Shown in pieces: positions 43,110 to 51,398 of a stretch of DNA of 64,000 nt (position 1 is the stretch's first letter; each line of letters opens with the position of its first letter). The DNA lies in assembly GCA_964565615.1 (NCBI GenBank), contig CAZMFO010000003.1:9623-73622 (forward strand), in the 5' to 3' direction. This DNA comes from HK-STAS-PATE-36 sp964565615. GTDB taxonomy: Bacteria; Patescibacteriota; Saccharimonadia; Saccharimonadales; JAGQNJ01. Position numbers and translations under genes: made by a program. Below the pieces are notes generated by a model that searched no databases, was not told the DNA's origin, and was given only the letters and a program-made list of their open reading frames with translations.

Positions 43110-44462
43110 TCACAATCTATCAAGTACTCTATAAATTTCTACCATAGCCAAAGTATCAAGCCTGCAATATTCTAATAAACCACTGAGTATTTTTTCTTTA
43201 TCTTTATGGTGTTTACCGTCAAGCACTGCTTCCATCCAAAGGCGTTGCGCCGAAGCACCCTCTTGAATATCAAGCTCCTTATAAGATAATTCTGGGTAGA
43301 GTACTGGCAAAACTTGCTTAATGCTGGCGCTACCGTTAAAGCGTGGGTCATCATACATTTTTGATTGAAACGGAATCATCAAATCAACCACCCGATTATT
43401 GATTGCTTGTAGCGCCTCTTGATATTCGGGCAACATCTCACCTAGTTCGCTATTGCGCGCTTTTTCAAAACCCTCAAACCAAACTATCACCGATCCTTCG
43501 GTGCCAATATCTTTAATTAGTTGTTCGGTTAGGAGGCGAGCAGGGTCAGAGTTATTCTGATGTAAATATTCCTTATGAGTAAGTTCAGCGCTTGGCGACT
43601 GTAAAATATGCAAAGAATACTGAAACGGTACTTGTTGATATGGGCGATGACCATCAAAGTAGGGAATCAAGCTAGATAAAGTTTCGTAATCCAAAAAATA
43701 TAGCGGAAAGACAAGCCGACTTAAAAATTCTTTAATTGCCTTATGATTAATTGTTGGTTGAGCATTACTAAAATCGGGTTCAGGCTCGTCAACTAAATTT
43801 TTGTAGATCTTAAGCCACTCTTTTTTATAACCAAATTTTGTTAAGGCAGGGTCTGGATTAGGCATCTGCTGACTGCTGGCGGTCTTTAGTGCCAAAGGCA
43901 TAGATTCGGCGGTTATCGCATTTTTTTCTGCAACCTTTTCGGTTACATCCTCAATAACTGATAGCTCTCTGGCATTGATCTCACCTTTGCGTACATACTT
44001 ATTATTTACATAGGCCACCTTAACTTGACGCACCTTGTAACCACAACCTTCTAAAACGGCTTTCTGAAAAGCCAAATCAAACAAATGCTCTAGCTTGACA
44101 CTTGTGCTCGACTTTATCTCGTAAAGGTCAACTATTTCGTGCGAAACAAACTCCACTATATCGCAAATACAAGTGTATTCTTGCCACTCAAACCTAGGCT
44201 GAAACAAAACTTTAGCTCCAGACTCAATCGCCTGCAAGGTGCGGGAGGGAAGAGTTGTATACTCCTCATAACTACTAAAGCCCAGTGTGGTACCACCTTC
44301 AAACAAACCTTCAACATAAGGTTCAAACTGATGCCCTGCATCAAACATTGCTTGAGTAGATTCATCAACGGGCGGAATCTTGCTCGGATCGTTCTTTTTT
44401 ACCCATAGCCACGCTGGGTGTTTCATAAACAACATATAATCCGATTTAGATATCTGGCTCAA
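43110..44462 (-). CDS. DUF2779 family putative nuclease
   Basis: 450 residues. The N-terminal half has a PD-(D/E)XK-like region (CDIVEF...VDLYEIKSSTSVK, with Asp and Glu-x-Lys), and the C-terminal half, from LYFLDYETLSSLIPYFDGHRPYQQVPFQYS (in parts), is the DUF2779 RNase-H-like domain with acidic residues D and E. Such proteins occur in CPR and archaea, often near restriction genes. It overlaps the GmrSD-like gene by 4 nt, so the two likely function together. Confidence 0.78.
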   Translation of the reverse strand: MSQISKSDYMLFMKHPAWLWVKKNDPSKIPPVDESTQAMFDAGHQFEPYVEGLFEGGTTLGFSSYEEYTTLPSRTLQAIESGAKVLFQPRFEWQEYTCICDIVEFVSHEIVDLYEIKSSTSVKLEHLFDLAFQKAVLEGCGYKVRQVKVAYVNNKYVRKGEINARELSVIEDVTEKVAEKNAITAESMPLALKTASSQQMPNPDPALTKFGYKKEWLKIYKNLVDEPEPDFSNAQPTINHKAIKEFLSRLVFPLYFLDYETLSSLIPYFDGHRPYQQVPFQYSLHILQSPSAELTHKEYLHQNNSDPARLLTEQLIKDIGTEGSVIVWFEGFEKARNSELGEMLPEYQEALQAINNRVVDLMIPFQSKMYDDPRFNGSASIKQVLPVLYPELSYKELDIQEGASAQRLWMEAVLDGKHHKDKEKILSGLLEYCRLDTLAMVEIYRVLDRL

Positions 44463-46357
44463 ATCAATCCTTTTGCACGTAGTTTTTCTATCTGAGCACG
44501 TTCATCGTCTGTCGGCTTATTTTTAAAAGGTTTATTGTAACCAAAAATAAAGTTGGTGATTCTCTTGGCGGCTTTTTTTGTTGCAAGTTTTATGTCTTCT
44601 TTGTCCCAAGTATCTTTAGGATATCTCGTTAGCGCCAAAGCTAATGTAAAACGGCTGTTATTGTAACCGGACTTATCTTGTATATTACTATTTTTTTTGG
44701 TTTTGAACCACTCGTTACCGATTGATTTATTGATATCTTCTTCGAGCAGTATTTTATTTCCGAGCTGGTTAGCTATAACAACAAACTCATCTACAGTCTC
44801 AATACCGGCATCTGTGCGAATATGTCCGATATTCATGCCACTAGCCGGCATAATATGCTCCACATTAGTGTTTTCATTAAAGTTAAAAATTCCGTCATTT
44901 TCTAACGTGTAGAGATATTCGTTTAAATACGCCAGTATATTTTTGCCATAATCAGTTAAGGAAGCTATAATATCATCTTCCTGCCAGTTTTTTCGAATAT
45001 GAGCATCGAAATCTGTACAAATCTCATCAATAGTAACATTAACGTCAGTAAATTTAATTGCCTGACCAAACAAAAATGTCTTAAAGGCAGCGCTAGAATA
45101 TCCAGCATCTACAAGCTCAAGTATGGCGAATAGGCGAATTAGTTGCAGGCTAATCTCTTTAGTGATTTCCGTTGTAATTTCATCTGGATTATACTTACTA
45201 AGGTAAGCTGAAAGATATAACTTAGCGTTTTCGTTGAATTTTAACAATAGTTTTACTTCTGGAAATTCTTTTATGAAACCCCATGTTTCTGCAATACGTA
45301 TGAACTCTGCAGATAATAAGACGGGGTCCTTCAATAGTTCTTTACTATGGTCAACGAAGTATCGTCGTAGCCCCGGTACCGTAACGTCAAAGTTGCCCGT
45401 ACTACTCAATACATATTCTTTGGTTCGGGCGCGATTAATATACATAAACTGAGTTAATATAGCCGTTAAGTCCGAAATGCCCTGTGTATTCAAGCTAGTA
45501 GCCAATTCATTTAGCCTCTCCCATTGCGCATTAAAGTCTTCTTTATTTTCACCAGCATTTGAATATAGTTGTGCAGAGATAATATCTGAATCTGCTAAAG
45601 GTAAGCCAGTCGAATTAAGTGAATTAAACATGGTTATAGCTTGTTCCACTTGCCAACTACGTATCTCAATAATCTGACATTTTTCTAAGAAAACTTTCGC
45701 AAATCGGTTAAGCGTTGACTCTGACTTTGTTTGTAATTGATTATAAAAATACTTGAAATTTCGGAAATGCTTTGTATATTTGTTATCTTTCTGCTTACGT
45801 GGAATCCTGTGCACGTTTTTTTCTGCATATTCAAAATTTATTGCACTTAAGATAATACTAATTTCGTTCTTATATAATTCGTTAATTGAATTATTTTCTA
45901 TAATTGTCACATCTTTCACCCTAGAAAAGTCTTTGAGTGTAGCAGGTATATCTTCGTCATCAATCTTGTATAAAATTTTCATTATTTTATTACGGTTACC
46001 CTTAAGGCCAGCTTCTAAAGATTCGGTATCTTCATCGGCAGAGATAGTATCGAGTGCAATGTTGATGTGTAAAAGTATAGCTTTTAATAATAATAAAAAT
46101 GTAGTTGTGCGCTGTTGGCCGTCGATAAGGCTAAATTTGTTATTGTCAGAGCAATCCATAATAATTGTGCCGAAAAAATACGGGTCACTACCGTCGGATT
46201 CTATGAAAGCTTCGATGTCTTGCCAAAGCTTATCACAATGGGGATTCACATCCCATGAATATCCTCGTTGATATTCAGGAATAACAAAACTCGTAGCTTT
46301 ATCAAGCTTAAAATACTCGCTAATCAACTTTAATTTTGGTTCTATATCTTTTGCCAT
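44459..46357 (-). CDS. GmrSD-like DUF262/DUF1524 modification-dependent restriction protein
   Basis: 632 residues. The N-terminal DUF262 domain has VIPEYQRGYSWD and SLIDGQQRTTTFLLLLKAI (nucleotide-dependent DGQQR motif near residue 80); the C-terminal DUF1524 domain has an HNH-type motif NVEHIMPASG near residue 489. This single-chain layout matches GmrSD/type IV enzymes that cut modified (often glucosylated) phage DNA. A GGAG Shine-Dalgarno precedes ATG 46357. First gene of a two-gene operon with the DUF2779 protein. Confidence 0.85.
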   Translation of the reverse strand: MAKDIEPKLKLISEYFKLDKATSFVIPEYQRGYSWDVNPHCDKLWQDIEAFIESDGSDPYFFGTIIMDCSDNNKFSLIDGQQRTTTFLLLLKAILLHINIALDTISADEDTESLEAGLKGNRNKIMKILYKIDDEDIPATLKDFSRVKDVTIIENNSINELYKNEISIILSAINFEYAEKNVHRIPRKQKDNKYTKHFRNFKYFYNQLQTKSESTLNRFAKVFLEKCQIIEIRSWQVEQAITMFNSLNSTGLPLADSDIISAQLYSNAGENKEDFNAQWERLNELATSLNTQGISDLTAILTQFMYINRARTKEYVLSSTGNFDVTVPGLRRYFVDHSKELLKDPVLLSAEFIRIAETWGFIKEFPEVKLLLKFNENAKLYLSAYLSKYNPDEITTEITKEISLQLIRLFAILELVDAGYSSAAFKTFLFGQAIKFTDVNVTIDEICTDFDAHIRKNWQEDDIIASLTDYGKNILAYLNEYLYTLENDGIFNFNENTNVEHIMPASGMNIGHIRTDAGIETVDEFVVIANQLGNKILLEEDINKSIGNEWFKTKKNSNIQDKSGYNNSRFTLALALTRYPKDTWDKEDIKLATKKAAKRITNFIFGYNKPFKNKPTDDERAQIEKLRAKGLI

Positions 46358-46504
46358 ATCATTACTCCACTTGCATTACATATTTTCCGACCACTTAACA
46401 TAGCTACATTATACCTCAACAGCAACTAATCTATATACTCTAGTTGAATAATAGGAAATATTGTTGTGTTCCTGTATAATAATAGTTAGAGAGGATAAAA
46501 AGCT

Positions 46505-46822
46505 ATGAAAAAATCAAAAATGACACCACAAGAATACAGAAAGAGATTGATGGACGCTAGAGATAGATACTTTGGTGGTATACAAAATGCTACCTATGAG
46601 CAGAAAATCCAAGCTCAAATCGATGGTGAGTCAGTAGCAGAAGAAGCCCTAGATAGTTTTATCAGTCTAGACTACACAGATGACTACAATGACGGCGAAA
46701 GACCTGAAGACTTCGCTAACGAAAAAATGGCAGAAGACTATAGGCTATTTATCAAAGCTTTTGACCTACCATACCCAACTGGTAAACCACCAAAAGAAGA
46801 ATTTGAACTCCCCGAGTATTAG
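46505..46822 (+). CDS. Small acidic hypothetical protein
   Basis: 105 residues, strongly acidic, with repeated Asp/Glu/Tyr (LDYTDDYNDGERPEDF) and no signal peptide. A promoter-like TGTATAAT lies at 46473-46480 and a Shine-Dalgarno-like GAGAGGA about 10 nt before ATG 46505. It sits between defence-type genes. No family recognised; the acidic surface could mimic DNA, but that is only a thought from composition. Confidence 0.55.
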   Translation: MKKSKMTPQEYRKRLMDARDRYFGGIQNATYEQKIQAQIDGESVAEEALDSFISLDYTDDYNDGERPEDFANEKMAEDYRLFIKAFDLPYPTGKPPKEEFELPEY

Positions 46823-46880
46823 TGTCTTATCAAATGTAATTAATTTAGCACAGGCTTTATGTTTATTGCGATTTGATGGC

Positions 46881-46886
46881 TATAAT
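46881..46886 (+). promoter_or_regulatory. -10 box, leaderless type, for radC
   Basis: Perfect TATAAT, 8 nt before ATG 46895, no Shine-Dalgarno. Confidence 0.5.
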
Positions 46887-46894
46887 CAAAAACA

Positions 46895-47536
46895 ATGAAG
46901 ATAACCGACCGGCGCAAAGATTTGCGACCTAGAGAGAAGCTACAAGCAAAAGGCTCAGAAAGTCTAAGTGACTACGAACTCCTAATGGCTATTATCGGCA
47001 GTGGCAACAAGCAAGCCGATGTGACCAAAATCGCCCGTGATGTCCAAAAATTACTAAAAGAAAAGAGTAGTGAGCTGACTTACGAAGATTTGCTAGCAGT
47101 CAAAAGTCTTGGCCCGGCTAAAGCAACACAGATTATGGCGGGGTTTGAACTGTGGAGTCGGCAGTTTCAGGTGAGCGAACGCCCAATCATCGACAGCCCC
47201 GAAAAAGCAGTAGAACAGCTCGCCGACATCCGTAACAAACGGCAAGAATACTTCGTTTGCCTGACGCTAGATGGCGCTAATCGTCTCATCGCCAAGCGAG
47301 TCATCAGTATAGGCACGCTCACTGCCAGCCTCGTCCACCCGCGCGAAGTCTTTGCCGAGGCTATCACCGACCGCGCTGCTAGCATCATCGTGGCGCACAA
47401 CCACCCAAGCGGAAATCTACAACCGAGTGATGCAGATAAGGCGGTGACGGAACGCATAAAAGATGCTGGCGAACTGTTAGGTATTGCGCTCATCGACCAT
47501 ATTTTGCTAACAAAGACGAGTTTTGCACAAATTTAG
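46895..47536 (+). CDS. radC: RadC family JAB/MPN-domain protein
   Basis: 213 residues. The N-terminal helix-hairpin-helix region (ELLMAIIGSGNK, VKSLGPAKATQI) and the C-terminal JAMM-type metalloprotease motif IVAHNHPSGNLQPSD are typical of RadC/YeeS proteins. The historical DNA-repair role is not supported by later work; the genes often travel with defence or mobile regions, as here. Codon choice is more GC-rich than in neighbouring core genes, which suggests transfer. Confidence 0.92.
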   Translation: MKITDRRKDLRPREKLQAKGSESLSDYELLMAIIGSGNKQADVTKIARDVQKLLKEKSSELTYEDLLAVKSLGPAKATQIMAGFELWSRQFQVSERPIIDSPEKAVEQLADIRNKRQEYFVCLTLDGANRLIAKRVISIGTLTASLVHPREVFAEAITDRAASIIVAHNHPSGNLQPSDADKAVTERIKDAGELLGIALIDHILLTKTSFAQI

Positions 47537-47541
47537 CCCAC

Positions 47542-47585
47542 CTTTGCGTTAAAACCACATAGAATTACACTATTTTAACGCAAAG
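47542..47585. promoter_or_regulatory. Long inverted repeat over the Fic promoter
   Basis: CTTTGCGTTAAAA (47542-47554) and TTTTAACGCAAAG (47573-47585) form a perfect 13-bp dyad with an 18-bp gap. Centre-to-centre spacing is 31 bp, about three helical turns, and the right arm ends 5 bp before TATAAT (47591-47596). No T-run follows, so an operator is more likely than a terminator. Confidence 0.6.
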
Positions 47586-47605
47586 TATGCTATAATAAAA
47601 TAAGC

Positions 47606-48493
47606 ATGATCAACCAAATCACTAAGAATCGTATTGAGACTTTGTTAGCACAGTATCGGAAGCTTGCAGATTCAAACAAAGAAGCTGTTCGCGAGATCGC
47701 CATCACGGAAATTCCAGAGATGGTCTATAACTCTAACGCCATCGAAAATTCCACCCTGACACTTGAAGACACCGAAGATATTCTGCTACATGATGCAGTC
47801 AAAAAAGACCACGACATCCGCGAAATTTACGAAGCAAAAAACCTCGCTAAGGTCACCGAGTATTTGCTCACCAACCCACATCAAAGGCTCGACATCGAAC
47901 TGATCTTGCATCTCCACAGCATGCTACTTGCGAATATCCAAGACGATTGGGCGGGTAGATTCCGACGCGGTAAAGAATGGGTGCGAGTCGGCAACCATAT
48001 GGGTGCGAACCCCGATTTTGTATCTAGGCTAATGAGCGATTTGGTGCAAAAGTATCACCAAGATGACGCATACTTTCTCGATCGTATAGCTTGGTTTCAT
48101 GCCGAGTTCGAAACGATTCATCCATTTCCAGACGGCAACGGTCGTATCGGTCGCGTGCTTATCAACCAGCAATTCATGGCGCTCGGCTATCCGCCTATTA
48201 TCATCCCAAACAAAGGCAAGAAAACCGATTATTATCCAGCCTTCACTTCGTATAGCACAAACGGTACCTACGACGATTTTACCGATTTGTTTGCAGGCTT
48301 ACTCATAGAGGCTCTATATCGGCGCATTGCCATCTTGTCGTCAGTCCGGATAGTCCGCCTCTCGTTGTGGGCAAAAACCAACAAAGTCTCGCCACACACC
48401 GCATCCAACAAAGCTCGTCGTGGCACAATACCAGCATTCCGTATGCGTGGCACATGGATGATAGCCGAAGATTATAAACCAAAATATATCTAG
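47606..48493 (+). CDS. Fic-domain protein with N-terminal inhibitory motif and C-terminal HTH
   Basis: 295 residues. Catalytic motif HPFPDGNGRIGR near residue 172 fits HxFx(D/E)GNGRxxR, so AMP (or NMP) transferase activity is expected. An inhibitory helix motif S43-N-A-I-E47-N48 ([ST]xxxE[GN]) near the N-terminus fits class II Fic proteins, which are autoinhibited. The C-terminal 50 residues (SLWAKTNKVSPHTASNKARRGTIPAFRM) look like a MerR/excisionase-type DNA-binding domain. TATAAT lies 9 nt before ATG. A perfect inverted repeat upstream may be its own operator. Confidence 0.85.
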   Translation: MINQITKNRIETLLAQYRKLADSNKEAVREIAITEIPEMVYNSNAIENSTLTLEDTEDILLHDAVKKDHDIREIYEAKNLAKVTEYLLTNPHQRLDIELILHLHSMLLANIQDDWAGRFRRGKEWVRVGNHMGANPDFVSRLMSDLVQKYHQDDAYFLDRIAWFHAEFETIHPFPDGNGRIGRVLINQQFMALGYPPIIIPNKGKKTDYYPAFTSYSTNGTYDDFTDLFAGLLIEALYRRIAILSSVRIVRLSLWAKTNKVSPHTASNKARRGTIPAFRMRGTWMIAEDYKPKYI

Positions 48494-48658
48494 ATGATCT
48501 CAAGGTAACACATAAGGCGGAGTCTGTGTTTTAGGCTAACGCATAGACCAATCAATACAATTCATCACGACATGCGAAATAGCAACATGTAAAGATGTGA
48601 AGTATTATCTCTGAACAAAACACAAATTATCCAAGAAAATGATAAAATATAGATAATT

Positions 48659-49438
48659 ATGCCTAAGAAGGAAGCATCAGCACGACTTAAAATCAACCAT
48701 CTCCTAGAAGAAGCAGGTTGGCGATTAGTTGATACGCAAGACCAAAAAGCAAATGTTCAAGTTGAAAGTCACATCAAGCTTGACGTAGTTGGTGATGATT
48801 TTGAAAACCAGCCTAACGGTTTTATTGACTACCTACTGCTCGATGACGACAAAAAACCAATCGCCGTACTAGAGGCCAAGCGTGAGTCAATAGGCCCACT
48901 GAGCGCTAAAGAACAAGCCAGAAACTACGCTAACAGCGTACATGCTCGTTACATAATCCTAAGTAATGGCAATGTGCATTACTTGTGGGACACCAAAGAG
49001 GGCAACCCAGAACCAATTTCGAAGTTTCCGACCCTTCAATCATTAACAGAGTCGGCAGAAGTCACCAAAGACCCCTCGGCCATTGCACTTGAGCAGGTTG
49101 ATCACGACTACATCGCCAAAACGCAAATACCAAACTACAAAGATAACGCAAGCTATCAGGCTGGTGGCGACGAAAGAGCTAGATTCATTCGTACTAACCA
49201 TTTGGTTTTCCTAAGAAACTATCAAGTCGATGCTATACACGCAATCCAAAAATCTGCCGAGCAAGGCAAAAAACGCTATCTACTAGAAATGGCCACTGGC
49301 ACAGGCAAGACCATGACTTGCGCCGCTATCGTTAAACTGTTTCTGAGAACCGGCAACGCTAAACGAGCGCTGTTTCTAGTTGATAGAATTGAGCTTGAAA
49401 TGCAAGCAATGGCAAATTTTGAATATTGGGCTAATTAG
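48659..49438 (+). pseudogene. hsdR: Truncated type I restriction subunit HsdR (N-terminal third)
   Basis: 259 residues where full-length HsdR has 800-1,100. Present are the nuclease domain with PIAVLEAKRES (D...ExK core), NYANSVHARYIILSNG, and the first helicase motif MATGTGKT followed by FLVDRIELEMQA. The protein ends abruptly at FEYWAN, before helicase motif II and without specificity or methylase genes nearby. It is probably a decayed remnant. TATAGA lies 5 nt before ATG 48659, so it may still be transcribed. The region 48494-48658 before it contains no recognisable gene. Confidence 0.8.
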
Positions 49439-49439
49439 C

Positions 49440-49445
49440 TACAAT
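49440..49445 (+). promoter_or_regulatory. -10 box, leaderless type, for the SDR gene
   Basis: TACAAT begins 1 bp after the broken hsdR frame ends and lies 6 nt before ATG 49452. Confidence 0.5.
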
Positions 49446-49451
49446 AGAATT

Positions 49452-50276
49452 ATGGGTAAGCAAAGTAAAAGTACTTCTAGTTCTACTAAATTAAATAACC
49501 TAATATCGTTAGCCGGAAAATGTGCCCTGATAACGGGAGCAGGGGCGGGGATGGGGCAAGCAATTGCCTTAAGATTTGCAGAGGCAGGAGCAAAACTGTT
49601 GTTAATAGATGTTGACCCTAAGTCACTCCAAGAAACCGAACAGCTTTTAGCTGATGGTCAACACGGCTCGTATGTTTTTGATCTTGCCGACAAAACTGCT
49701 ATTGATGGGTTTTGGCATAATCTGCCAGACTCAAAACTACCAGATATCTTAATAAACAACGCTGGCATATTCCCAATGCAAGAGTTTACAGATATAGACG
49801 CTGACTTTTTGCAAAATGTTATGGATGTTAATTTTAGCTCTGTCTTTTGGATGAGCCAGCACTTTATAAAAAGACACCTCCAAAACAAAAATGGAGGGGT
49901 AATAGTCAACATTAGCTCTATAGAGGCCAGCGTGGCATTTAAGAGCGATATGGCTCATTATGCCAGTAGCAAAGCAGGAGTTTTAGCCCTAACCAGAGCC
50001 CTAGCTAAAGATTATGGCAAAGATGGGTTTCGAATAAATGCTCTTATGCCCGGAGGAGTAAACACGCCCGGGACAAAGAAACTATTTAAGCAAGCCTTGC
50101 GCAAAGTTGATCTTAGTCTTTTTAAGACGGGGTACGACTTTAAGCAAAGGCTATCTTTGGGGAGAATTGGTGAGCCAGACGATATCGCTCGCGCCACACT
50201 GTTTTTAGCCAGCGACCTCTCTAGCTATGTGCACGGAGCCTGCCTGCCAGTTGATGGTGGCTTTTTATCATCTTAA
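49452..50276 (+). CDS. Short-chain dehydrogenase/reductase (SDR)
   Basis: 274 residues from ATG 49452 (an upstream in-frame ATG lies inside hsdR). Cofactor motif TGAGAGMGQAIALRFAEAGA, LINNAG, catalytic NISSIEA with Ser, and YASSK (Tyr-x-x-x-Lys) are intact, ending in VDGGF as in classical SDRs. The aspartate in LLLIDVD favours NAD(H). The ending resembles 3-oxoacyl-ACP or sugar/alcohol dehydrogenases; the substrate is unknown. A 9-residue Ser/Thr-rich N-terminal extension is unusual. Confidence 0.9.
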   Translation: MGKQSKSTSSSTKLNNLISLAGKCALITGAGAGMGQAIALRFAEAGAKLLLIDVDPKSLQETEQLLADGQHGSYVFDLADKTAIDGFWHNLPDSKLPDILINNAGIFPMQEFTDIDADFLQNVMDVNFSSVFWMSQHFIKRHLQNKNGGVIVNISSIEASVAFKSDMAHYASSKAGVLALTRALAKDYGKDGFRINALMPGGVNTPGTKKLFKQALRKVDLSLFKTGYDFKQRLSLGRIGEPDDIARATLFLASDLSSYVHGACLPVDGGFLSS

Positions 50277-50360
50277 GTCAAGGGGCAATACTGGCAAAAA
50301 GTACAGAATTCGTTTAGCATAAGTGGCTTACCGTGCTATCATTGCAATATAAGGCAATAA

Positions 50361-51245
50361 ATGAACCCAAATCAAGAAAACAATAACCCTAGTGGTCCAA
50401 CATCAAACAATACTAATCCCGTCAGTTTACCGCCACCGCCACCTCGTCCACCTACGCCACTGACCAATGCAAATTTTGGCATCCCAACTACCACTCCTCA
50501 AGATTCTATTCCGCCCCTTAACCCGCCTAAGGAATCAAAAAAATCCAATAAAATCATACTAATTACTCTGATAATAATTAGCGTCCTGTCTTTTTTGATT
50601 ATGGCAATTGTTATGATAATTTTAGTTTCCAGAGGAGTATCTAAAACGACAATCTCTTCGGGTGATTCAAGAACTTCCAGTATGCAAACACCGCCAAATA
50701 CATCCCCAGACTCTTCAAGTGGCCCTAAAGATATTGGATGGATGCCCCCACAAACCATTGACTCCAAATGGTCAACCGTCAGCTCCACTCCAGATGCAGA
50801 GAGGGCTTATAAATACGGGCAGACCTCTTGCACGGTATTGTTTACCCAACCGGCAGGAATAAAAAGAGCAGGGGTTACTAATGCTAATCAAGTCATAAGT
50901 AAGTACGCAAAAGATATTCTTTCGGCAGTCAACCAGCAAGATGCAACATTTCAGCTTAGCGACGACCCAAACCCACCAAAGTTTCGTCAACTAGTTAATG
51001 CTCCTTCAAATACCAGCACAACAGATATAGCCGGAATAGTCACAGATACGAACACAGCAAATCTAAAGTTTACAACACAAATTGCAAAATACCCGAATAT
51101 TGCTATGACCGCCAAGATATCGGCCACAATTAAAGATGACTATGCACTCATAAATGTAATTCTTTGTAAAGATAGTGAATACGCCACTAACTTGCCCGCC
51201 ACAACAGCTTTTGTAGAGCAATTTACTGCCGTTAATAATCTATAA
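50361..51245 (+). CDS. Hypothetical Pro-rich single-pass membrane protein
   Basis: 294 residues. The N-terminal 60 residues are rich in Pro/Asn/Thr and probably cytoplasmic. One transmembrane helix (about 70-92, IILITLIIISVLSFLIMAIVMIIL) precedes a Ser/Thr linker and an extracytoplasmic domain of about 170 residues with two Cys (in SCTVLF and LCKDS) that could form a disulfide. This arrangement is common in Saccharibacteria and actinobacteria. TATAAG lies 7 nt before ATG, though AAGG could also serve as a Shine-Dalgarno. Function unknown. Confidence 0.65.
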   Translation: MNPNQENNNPSGPTSNNTNPVSLPPPPPRPPTPLTNANFGIPTTTPQDSIPPLNPPKESKKSNKIILITLIIISVLSFLIMAIVMIILVSRGVSKTTISSGDSRTSSMQTPPNTSPDSSSGPKDIGWMPPQTIDSKWSTVSSTPDAERAYKYGQTSCTVLFTQPAGIKRAGVTNANQVISKYAKDILSAVNQQDATFQLSDDPNPPKFRQLVNAPSNTSTTDIAGIVTDTNTANLKFTTQIAKYPNIAMTAKISATIKDDYALINVILCKDSEYATNLPATTAFVEQFTAVNNL

Positions 51246-51298
51246 AGTAAACCAAAAAAGCTATATTTTCGTACAAAAAAACCATATAGCCTCTGTAA

Positions 51299-51325
51299 TT
51301 AGCACTCTTGACTTGCGAGTGCTAA
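51299..51325. promoter_or_regulatory. CIRCE operator (HrcA-binding site)
   Basis: TTAGCACTC-N9-GAGTGCTAA, an exact match to the CIRCE consensus. It lies over the promoter of the Hsp20 gene, so heat-shock control by HrcA is expected. The hrcA gene itself is not in the window. Confidence 0.95.
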
Positions 51326-51336
51326 TTTACTACACT
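51308..51336 (+). promoter_or_regulatory. Promoter of the Hsp20 gene
   Basis: TTGACT (51308-51313), exactly 17 bp, TACACT (51331-51336). The -35 hexamer forms the first six bases of the 9-nt CIRCE loop, so bound HrcA would directly cover it. Confidence 0.85.
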
Positions 51337-51398
51337 TGAAGTAGGAGTAAAAACTCCAGATTATCAATAACATAATGTAATAGAAAGGGGTTATGTTT

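Noticed and set aside
51260..51290. GCTATAT/ATATAGC hairpin as terminator of the gene at 50361-51245
   Set aside because: The T-run lies on the opposite strand; in the gene's direction no U-run follows. No minus-strand gene ends there either.
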